Part shown: positions 57,268-64,000 of the stretch, in pieces
Layout: each line of letters begins with the position of its first letter
How positions within the stretch are numbered: position 1 is the first letter of the stretch
Source: Selaginella moellendorffii
Taxonomy: Eukaryota > Streptophyta > Lycopodiopsida > Selaginellales > Selaginellaceae
DNA length: 64,000 bases
Assembly (NCBI RefSeq): GCF_000143415.4
Contig: NW_003314289.1
Location: forward strand, 1,833,157 to 1,897,156
Direction: 5' to 3'
Position numbers and translations under genes: made by a program
The notes under the pieces: generated by a model
The model's input: only the letters and a program-made list of their open reading frames with translations
Told to the model about the DNA's origin: nothing
Database searches by the model: none

Positions 57268-58327
57268 CTACGCATCCTTGTTGTCTTCCTCGCCCTCTTC
57301 CACCTCGCCTTCCCTGGGGATGATGATTCCATAGCCGCCTTCTTTCCTCTTGTAGAGGATGTTCACCTCGCCTGGAAGTGGAAGATGGGAATAAGAAATC
57401 GTGACGATAGATCTCGCGAGCTTACCACTCTCGGCATTCCTGAACGCGTAGAAATCATGGCCAACGTTTGCCATGTGGTCCATTGCGTCGTTGATCTTGA
57501 GGGGTGGCATGTCAAAGATCTTGGTTCTCACAATCTAGCAAAACCAAAAGAATGATCATCGAGAGAGCAGTGGATCATCGATCGCTCACTCACCTCGTCT
57601 GGAAAGTCAGGCTCCTCCACAGCCGGGGTTGGAGGAGCGCTAGACGATTCCCTGGAGAGGATCTCCCCGACGTGAGATGGCAAGCGCCGGCCATGTCCGT
57701 CCCTCTCTTTGATCTTGCGGAGTTTCCTGGCCACCACGTCCGACACCCGGTCGATGGCCGAGTACATGCTATCGGTCGCTTCCTCGGCTCGCACGACACC
57801 GTGCTTCTTCGTAAACATGGTCACCTGTTGGATCGAATCCATCACGACCACGATTGATCCAAAGACAAGAAAGAACTACCTCGCATTTCTGGAGCTTTTG
57901 TCCCCTGCCACTCTCGCCGCCGCGCACGGACAAGCGAACGTCCACCTCCATCACCAGATACGCGTGATTGTGCACGGCCTTGCCGACTTTGTCCTCCACA
58001 TAAGCTTTGAGCGCCTCCGTGAGCTGTGCCCATCATCGCCAAAAGATTTGTAGCAAAGCGATCGTGCGAGCACTCGTCACTCACCTCCAAATGCTTGCCC
58101 TGGATGACGAGCCGAATGGACGCCAGGCTTCCCGCCCAGGCCATGCTGATCCTACTCGTGCTCGTTTCGAAGATCAGCCGCGCCGGCGACGCGATGATCG
58201 TCCTCGAGGAAGAATGCGGCACGAAGCTGCTGCCCAGAACCAGCGGCGAGCGCGCGGTGACGCCATAGCTCGGCATGGGCGACGTAAACACCCGCGGAGC
58301 TCCACTAGCAGTAGCCATGCCCGCCAT
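57268..58327 (-). CDS. PSRP1: Plastid ribosome hibernation factor PSRP1 / long HPF
   Basis: Five exons (58327-58085, 58023-57880, 57824-57594, 57534-57426, 57371-57268) encode 276 residues. The N-terminal 60 or so residues are Ser/Thr/Ala-rich and Arg-containing, as in a plastid transit peptide. The HPF/YfiA fold follows: [58 protein letters not shown] linker leads to the long-HPF C-terminal dimer domain ([53 protein letters not shown]). The protein occupies the decoding centre of chloroplast ribosomes when translation is low. It ends with an acidic tail ([10 protein letters not shown]). A copy of its last exon lies at 50340-50460. Confidence 0.95.
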
Positions 58328-58567
58328 GACAACGATGTATGGATAGACTGTAGAAAGAATAATATAAAACACTTTGTAAGAAACAAACACGCGTCTACAT
58401 ACTTTAGAGCTTCACTGGAGAAGAAATCACGAAACAATCCTAGATCATAGAAAAACCAAAACGTCAGAAGCGATACAACACAAATCCTAGAGCTCATCAC
58501 CACCTTTTATCTTCGCTCTCCAAGGTTCTCGAGAAGAACCACCGCTTTGCTTTGTTCTTGGCCGCGG

Positions 58568-60232
58568 CTAGAACTTGAACTTTTGCTTCTTGCTGCCCGA
58601 TGCCTGCTGCTTCTCCTTGCGCTTCCGGCTCTTCTCCCTCACATGATCCGCCACCATGTCGCTAAAGTCCTCGGTCTGCGGCTGGTTCGCGGTCCGCGCC
58701 TCCTCGTACTTGTCCCGGATGTCCTTCTCCTCCACACCGCGCTCCAGCTCCTCGGGACGCAGCGTCACCTCCACCCGGCTGTTGGCACCGCCACGCCGCC
58801 CCACCGCCACCGCATTGCCAGCCTTGGAACTGGAAGCTGCCACCGCCGCCTTGGAGCCAGCATCCGGGACGATGTATCGGTGGTCCGGCGCCAGGAGAGC
58901 ATCCGAGGCAATCGTCACGCCCTCCTGCTGGACAACCTGGTAGAGTTGCTGCTGCTGCTGCTGGGACGCCACCGCGGCTGATACCGCCGCCGCCGCAGCC
59001 ACCGCCGCCGACCGGCTGCTCGTCTTCCTCAGCTCCAGCTCGCTCACCACCGACGCCGAGCCGCTGTCGATCGTCAGCTGCTCCTGCTCCTCGCTTCCAG
59101 CCTCGCTCGGCTCAATCAGCTGCGCTGCGTCCTCCACTTCCTCCTGTTGCTCCTCCTCCTCCTCCTCCTCCTCCTCTTCTTCCTCTTCCTCCTCGTCCAG
59201 ATCCCCCCAGCGCCGCCGGTCCAGTCCCAAGTTCTCGTTCACGTAGATGGGCTGCGCGTCGCGAGCTCCCGGGATCTGGAGGCCCGGGTAGCAGGGAGGG
59301 GGGCCATACGTCTGCATGTTGTAGATCCACGGCATGAAGTCGCCGGGACCGATTCCCAGCGCGTTGCGCAGCTCGGTGCTCAGAGTTCCCGGCTTGAACC
59401 GCCGCCGCTTCTCTGTCACGTCGTCCTCCTCCTTCCCCCAGTAGTACATGTCGCCGAATCCCGACAGCCGCGGCTTGGTCTGGTACTTGAAGAAGGCGTT
59501 GTACATCACTTGGTAGTCGAGGTTGAGCTTGCCAACTTTGCCTTTCATCTTGGAGCTCTGCTTCTGCTTGAGGCTCTTGCTCGCCTCCTTCTCCCGCAGC
59601 TCCTCGCGCATCTTGCCGATGCCCGTGGCCGCGATGTAGTCCGGGAGATTGTAGCTCGACCGCTCCTTGCCCAGCTTCCTCGAGAGGTAGCGGCCCTTCT
59701 CGGACCAGTGGCGCGGCACCGGCACCGTGTTCCTGTACGACTTGAGATAGATGAGGAGCTCCGGGTCGGGGGCGCTCGCGTCCCACACCTCCACCACCGA
59801 CGGGTTCCTGCACTTGCTCTTGAGCTCCGCGACCCTGGTCTGGATCTTCTTCTTGCGCTCTCTCTTGGGCAGCTTCTTGTTGGGATCCACCAGGCTGCCA
59901 GCCCCCGTTCCTCCTCCCATATCCCCGCCATCGTCAATCTCCTCCTCCAAATCCCGGCGGAGGAGGGCGTGGGCGTCCTTCCTCACCTTTCCCTCATCTT
60001 GCTCGTCCTTTGGCTGCGATTCATCCTTTTTGGCCTCGGAAAACCTGGCAAACACATTGACAAACTGAATGGCCAAGACATCATCACCTCCAATCTCCTC
60101 CGGGACGTATTCAATCTCCACACCCTCCTCCTTCTTTACCGGCGGCAGTGGCGGCAGTGGCGGCAGCGGCGCCATAGCGTCGGCCCCCTTGGCAGTCTTG
60201 CCATTGCGCTGCTTCCTCTTCGCCCTCGCCAT
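58568..60232 (-). CDS. SF3B2: Splicing factor 3B subunit 2 (SF3B2/SAP145), intronless
   Basis: One exon of 554 residues, from ATG 60232 (MARAKRKQRNG). An in-frame ATG-less extension upstream is ignored. Core blocks: LPKRERKKKIQTRVAELKSK, PSVVEVWDASAPDPELLIYL, NTVPVPRHWSEKGRYLSRKL, YNLPDYIAATGIGKMREELR, NAFFKYQTKPRLSGFGDMYY, KPGTLSTELRNALGIGPGDF and the PSP domain MPWIYNMQTYGPPPCYPGLQ. A run of about 20 Glu, Ala runs and a Gln tract follow. The conserved C-terminus has VEVTLRPEELERGVEEKDI and a basic end. SF3B2 is part of U2 snRNP and contacts SF3B4 and pre-mRNA at the branch site. In a genome this rich in introns, the lack of introns is notable. Confidence 0.95.
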   Translation of the reverse strand: MARAKRKQRNGKTAKGADAMAPLPPLPPLPPVKKEEGVEIEYVPEEIGGDDVLAIQFVNVFARFSEAKKDESQPKDEQDEGKVRKDAHALLRRDLEEEIDDGGDMGGGTGAGSLVDPNKKLPKRERKKKIQTRVAELKSKCRNPSVVEVWDASAPDPELLIYLKSYRNTVPVPRHWSEKGRYLSRKLGKERSSYNLPDYIAATGIGKMREELREKEASKSLKQKQSSKMKGKVGKLNLDYQVMYNAFFKYQTKPRLSGFGDMYYWGKEEDDVTEKRRRFKPGTLSTELRNALGIGPGDFMPWIYNMQTYGPPPCYPGLQIPGARDAQPIYVNENLGLDRRRWGDLDEEEEEEEEEEEEEEEQQEEVEDAAQLIEPSEAGSEEQEQLTIDSGSASVVSELELRKTSSRSAAVAAAAAVSAAVASQQQQQQLYQVVQQEGVTIASDALLAPDHRYIVPDAGSKAAVAASSSKAGNAVAVGRRGGANSRVEVTLRPEELERGVEEKDIRDKYEEARTANQPQTEDFSDMVADHVREKSRKRKEKQQASGSKKQKFKF

Positions 60233-60394
60233 CACAAGCCCTAGAATTTCCACGAACCCTAAAGCTACACAAACCCTAAAGCTAACCCCGCCCCCTTTAT
60301 ATAATAATCTAAAGGGGCCCCGTTAAAAAGGGTAACTATGGAGATGGTTTCTGGCAGAAAAAAAATTCTTGGCTTGTATGATCATGGTGGAAAA

Positions 60395-61920
60395 TCACAT
60401 GAGCTGCGGCGGATACCACAGCGCCGATCTTGGCAGTCGCTCCTGCGGGTAGTATCCCAAGTGCCGGATCTGGGCCTCCTGCCATCGCTTCATCTTGTCC
60501 TGGTCGATGAGATACTCGAGGTTGCTCTGGATGCTCTCCAGCGCCGCCTCCACTCGCTCCTCCTCCTCGCTCCGGCTGCTCGACAGCTTCACCTCCGCCC
60601 AAAGCCTTCGCGCTTTTCTTCTCGGCTCGTCGTCCGAGCACGCGCAGGGTGATGGACTTCTGCTGATCTCCACCGACACCACGGAGCCACCACCGCCACC
60701 TCTCGGGCTGTGTCCTCTGGATCGAGAGCCGCCTCGAGAGCACGGTCGAGAGCAGGGGCTCCTCCCTCTCGATCCGCTCGGGCTGATGCCACTCGAGCCC
60801 CGGCTCAAGCACGAGGTGACGAAATTCGAGCACTTGGAAAGCTTGCCGGCTGGCGTCGTCTCTCTGGAGAAGCACACACGGATGATTAGTCGAGCAGAGA
60901 AACGAGGAAAGCAAAGCAAAGCTTACATCTGGATTGAAGAGGTGAAGCTCCGATCTTTGCAAAGCTCCTGGAACTAACTTAACACCCGTTACTGTGCGAA
61001 AACTCTCGAGGACTGGCTTACTGGCCTGTTCTACAGGGACGACAACGCCGACGACGACAACGACGCGACGAACTCTTCTGCTGGCTGTGATGATCCTTCT
61101 TCCAGCTCAAAATTACCTGAGGCCCATTCCCTTCAATGTCCAGTGTGATCCCCGGCCGAGAGTCCGCGTAGTCGACCAGCCTTTCCACCTCCCGCTCCAG
61201 GCGGTCCAGCTCGGCCGCGGTTTCTCTCGTCTCCAGCTCCCGCTGGATCTTGCGTGCCAGCCTCATGATGCACTCGGCTCCGCCTTGAGGCTTGTCTTCC
61301 AGGACGATATCTGCAACCAAGCTGCTCATTCAAGACTGAAAACATAGGAAAAACGAGCAAGGAAAAGAAATGGAGAGAAGAGCACACTCTTTGGCAGAAT
61401 TACCAGATAGAGTGCCCAATATCCAACCTATTGTTGCCTTCCTCTGGAGCGTATCATTCTCCACCTCGAAAAACTTCCTCTCGCGCTCTTTCCTCCGCTG
61501 GACCCGTCGCACTTCATCCTCGAGTGCCAAAACACGCTGCAAAAGTTGCTGGAAAGGAGAGAAAGAAGAACATCACATCACCATCTCGACCAAGAAAAAA
61601 CGATAAGAGCTTGCCTTTCTTCTGCCTTGTTCTTTCCGGAGGAGCCCATCCTTCTTCTCCACGTCGATGCTCAAACTTATGCTCCCACCATCGTCGTCTT
61701 TGCATCGGGACTCGTACTCACACGTGATCTTGTGCTTGCCATCGAGCTCCTTCTCCAAAAGCTTGAGCTTCTTCTCCTGGATCGCACTCTCGAGGCTCTT
61801 GAGGTGATCCAACAGGTCGTGATTCTCCCTCTCGTGCATCCGGATGATCTCCTGCTTCAGCCTGGCGATGTCAAGGTCCTCCCCACATCCCCCGCACTTT
61901 TTATTCTTCCTGGAATTCAT
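60395..61920 (-). CDS. Coiled-coil protein with Ser/Arg/Gly-rich linker, family unknown
   Basis: Five exons (61920-61615, 61548-61404, 61310-61117, 60973-60927, 60863-60395) encode 386 residues. It starts with CGGCGEDLDIARLKQEIIRM and a coiled coil (LKSLESAIQEKKLKLLEKEL, QLLQRVLALEDEVRRVQRRK). A second helical part follows (RKIQRELETRETAAELDRLE, REVERLVDYADSRPGITLD). A linker rich in Ser, Arg and Gly (SRGSSGISPSGSRGRS, SPRGGGGGSVV) comes before a conserved-looking C-terminus (IQSNLEYLIDQDKMKRWQEA, HLGYYPQERLPRSALWYPPQ). Intron 1 seems to start with GC (AAG|GCAAGC at 61614). The 60973 exon was chosen because it alone joins the two halves in frame. No function can be assigned. Confidence 0.75.
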
Positions 61921-62259
61921 TCCACGCCACGGTCACTCACACACCAAAGATCGATGGATCCCGCGCTTACATCTTCCAATCTCTCACCGCCGCATTTCCA
62001 GATCCACACTGCGCAGGCGCTGTCCAGAATCATCCACCATGCCGCTGCTGCGAGGGGGCATCTCCACCAGGAGCCCTAAAACTCAAGACCTTTCGTCCAC
62101 GTGGCACATCAAGCGCCACGTATGCACAACATCCCGCCAGAATTCACAGTTTTAAAATTCAGATTCAAATTCAAATTTTTGTACTTTCAGAAGCTCAGCT
62201 ATGGAGAACAATGAAGCTTTTCAGTAGTGTACATGAGAAGAGAAAGAAGATCACTAAAC
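61921..62259. other. Spacer between coiled-coil gene start and EMS1-like stop
   Basis: Short open frames only. CCACGTGGC at about 62097-62105 contains a CACGTG G-box core. No gene. Confidence 0.5.
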
Positions 62260-64000
62260 TCAAACCCCGACGCTTTGGAGTGGAGTTTGGGGCGGCGGCG
62301 CCACCCCCACCGATCCGGCCGAGCTGTTGGATTCGATGTCTTTGAGATACCTGGCGACTTGGAGCATGCTGGGCCTCTTCGCCGGATCCTCGGCCGTGCA
62401 AAGGCTCGCGACTTGCAACACCTGGAGCATCTCCACCTTCCAGGGCCCGTTGGAGATGTCCGGGTCCAACACCTCGGCTGCTTGCCCGAGCTTGATCATC
62501 TGCCTCACCCATCCGATGAGGTTGCCTCCCTCCACGTCCTTGAATTCGATCCCGGTTGGCTCCTTGCCGCTCAAGATCTCCAGCAGGATCACTCCATAGC
62601 TGTACACGTCCCCCCTGGTTGTGGATCTCCAGCTCTGGCCATACTCCGGAGGGATGTAGCCGAAAGTCCCCGCGATGTCCGTGCTGACGTGAGTTTCGTA
62701 AGCGCTGATGAGACGGGCGAGGCCGAAGTCGGCTATCCGAGGCTCAAACTCCGCGTCCAGGAGGATGTTGCTAGCTTTCATGTCCCTGTGGATGATGTGC
62801 GGTACCAGTCCGTGGTGGAGGAAGGCCAGGCCCCGAGCCGACCCCGTCGCGATCTTAAACCTCTTGGGCCAGTCGAGGACTTCGAGAGCGTCCGCTCGGT
62901 TTCGCAGCCACAAGTCGAGGCTCCCGTTCACCATGTAGTCGTAGACGAGCAGCTTCTCCTCGCCAAACGAGCAGTAGCCCAGTAGCGGGACCAGGTTCCG
63001 GTGCTTCACCTTGCCAAGCGTTTCCATCTCCGCCAGAAACTCCCGGTTGCCTTGGTTCCGCGCCTGGCCCAGCTTCTTCACCGCGACGCTCCTCCCGTCG
63101 GGAAGAACGGCCTTGTACACCGTCCCAAAGCCACCGTCTCCAATGATGTTGGCCTTACAGAAGCTGCCAGTTGCCTGTAAGATGTCGGCCAGCGTCAGCC
63201 TCAGCGGAAGAGGCCTCTCAAACATGGCGACGTTGATGCTCAGAGGCTCCTTCATCTTGCTCACGGACAGCATCGAAGGATCTATGGAGGAGCCGTTGCT
63301 CAGCTTGCCTTCGTCGGACATCTTCATGAAAGGCTCGTGCTTGACCGTCCGGCACCTCATCAGCGCAAAGACGAAGCTGAAAAATGCCACCACGCTGCCT
63401 ATCACGATCCCGAGCAGAGCTGACGCCGACAAGCTGTTCGTTTCGTGCTTCCCTGACGGGCATTCGGAGCGAAAAATGCTGCCACAGAGAGCCTTGTTCG
63501 AGAGAAACGCCTGTGGAGTGAAGTTGCTGCATCGCTCTGGGACGGGACCAACCAGCCTGTTGTTGGACATGTTTAAGAAGCTCAGGTTGGAGAACTCGCA
63601 AAGCTTGTCGGGTATCTTTCCTGTTAGCTCGTTGTCGGAGACGTCTGCGTAGCTGAGCTGCATCAAGTTGGCAAGCTCCGTAGGAATAGCACCGCTGAAG
63701 CCATTGCCTTTGAGACTGAGGTACGAGAGACCAGATAAGTTACCGATGCTGCTTGGTATCGCTCCTCGAAATAAATTATGGCTGAGATCCAAAACCTGTA
63801 CTTGGTGCCATGCAGCACTTTCAGTGAGAAGGCCACGGATGTCCCCGGTAAACCGATTGTTCTGGACGTAGAGCCCGACAAGGAACAACAGGCGTGCCAT
63901 CGAGTCCGGCAGCTCACCACTGAGATTGTTGTTGCTCACGTCCAGATGAGATAGAAACGTCAAGTTCCCAATGGTGTCCGGCAATGTCCCGGATAGTGCG
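62260..64000 (-). CDS. EMS1: EMS1/EXS-like LRR receptor kinase, 3' part
   Basis: Open from the window edge to the stop at 62260; the 5' part lies beyond 64000. Six or so leucine-rich repeats are visible (LSHLDVSNNNLSGELPDSMA, VLDLSHNLFRGAIPSSIGNL, LSYADVSDNELTGKIPD), then a Cys cap (ERCSNFTPQAFLSNKALCGS), one membrane helix (LGIVIGSVVAFFSFVFALM) and a kinase: LADILQATGSFCKANIIGDG, GGFGTVYKAVLPDG, SVAVKKLGQ, IIHRDMKASNILLDAEFEP, IADFGLARL, GTFGYIPPEYGQSWRSTTRG. The ADILQATGSFCKANIIGDGG form and the ETHVSTDIAGTFGYIPPEYG segment are close to EMS1/EXS, the receptor for TPD1 in anther tapetum fate; another brassinosteroid-clade LRR-X kinase is possible. It ends QTPLQSVGV. All catalytic residues are present. 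Confidence 0.93.
   Translation of the reverse strand, partial: ALSGTLPDTIGNLTFLSHLDVSNNNLSGELPDSMARLLFLVGLYVQNNRFTGDIRGLLTESAAWHQVQVLDLSHNLFRGAIPSSIGNLSGLSYLSLKGNGFSGAIPTELANLMQLSYADVSDNELTGKIPDKLCEFSNLSFLNMSNNRLVGPVPERCSNFTPQAFLSNKALCGSIFRSECPSGKHETNSLSASALLGIVIGSVVAFFSFVFALMRCRTVKHEPFMKMSDEGKLSNGSSIDPSMLSVSKMKEPLSINVAMFERPLPLRLTLADILQATGSFCKANIIGDGGFGTVYKAVLPDGRSVAVKKLGQARNQGNREFLAEMETLGKVKHRNLVPLLGYCSFGEEKLLVYDYMVNGSLDLWLRNRADALEVLDWPKRFKIATGSARGLAFLHHGLVPHIIHRDMKASNILLDAEFEPRIADFGLARLISAYETHVSTDIAGTFGYIPPEYGQSWRSTTRGDVYSYGVILLEILSGKEPTGIEFKDVEGGNLIGWVRQMIKLGQAAEVLDPDISNGPWKVEMLQVLQVASLCTAEDPAKRPSMLQVARYLKDIESNSSAGSVGVAPPPQTPLQSVGV

Noticed and set aside
59147-60244. 365-codon plus-strand frame opposite SF3B2
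   Set aside because: Leu/Pro-rich antisense shadow caused by Glu and Gln codon runs; SF3B2 explains the strand.
60336-60962. Alternative frame ending SQEFFFCQKPSP in the coiled-coil gene
   Set aside because: Joining it needs an acceptor giving LVPGALQ..; the chosen frame continues the conserved-looking C-terminus and has better composition.

Overview
This window is nuclear DNA of a land plant with a very compact genome. Genes are rich in introns, but most introns are only about 50-75 bases long, intergenic gaps are short, and the gene set is plant-typical: ABCG/PDR transporter, RLCK-VII kinase, BZR1-type factor, sucrose transporter, VIM/ORTHRUS, EMS1-like receptor kinase and chloroplast-targeted proteins. 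This fits a lycophyte such as Selaginella. That is an inference from gene architecture and protein divergence, not a database match.

Layout. 0-12 kb: end of a PDR-type ABC transporter (+), a chloroplast DnaJ-zinc-finger (BSD2-like) protein (+), a plastid TPR protein (+), a PBS1-like cytoplasmic kinase (-), a BZR1-domain transcription factor (-) and a KUP/HAK potassium transporter (-). 12-15 kb: a secreted cysteine-containing protein (+) and a jacalin-type lectin (-). 15-34 kb is the accessory part. It holds decayed coding fragments, three separate broken copies of a GPI mannosyltransferase III (PIG-B) gene, a broken Crinkler/RHS-like NTPase locus, two divergent TPR-SET genes flanking a degenerate DHBP-synthase-like gene, and, embedded among these, an apparently intact VIM/UHRF1-like gene. 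33-50 kb is ordinary: sucrose transporter (-), long-chain acyl-CoA synthetase (-), a coiled-coil protein (-), a MAPR/steroid-binding protein (-), proteasome beta-2 subunit (-), CTD phosphatase CPL1/2-like (+, divergent from the proteasome gene) and an intronless PPR protein (-). 50-57 kb holds local duplicates: a PSRP1/HPF last-exon fragment joined to the PPR gene, at least two decayed PPR copies and one PPR-like fragment, and an intact 11-exon gene with a divergent exosome RRP45-like domain and an unrecognised C-terminal half. 57-64 kb: plastid ribosome hibernation factor PSRP1/HPF (-), an intronless SF3B2 splicing factor (-), an unrecognised coiled-coil/Ser-Arg protein (-) and the 3' part of an EMS1-like LRR receptor kinase (-), which runs off the window.

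The genes do not form one pathway. The points most worth attention are the local duplication and decay history (PIG-B, TPR-SET, PPR/PSRP1), the RRP45-like fusion gene and the Crinkler-like locus. Exon boundaries were read by hand from GT/GC-AG sites and reading-frame continuity; individual ends may be a few bases off.
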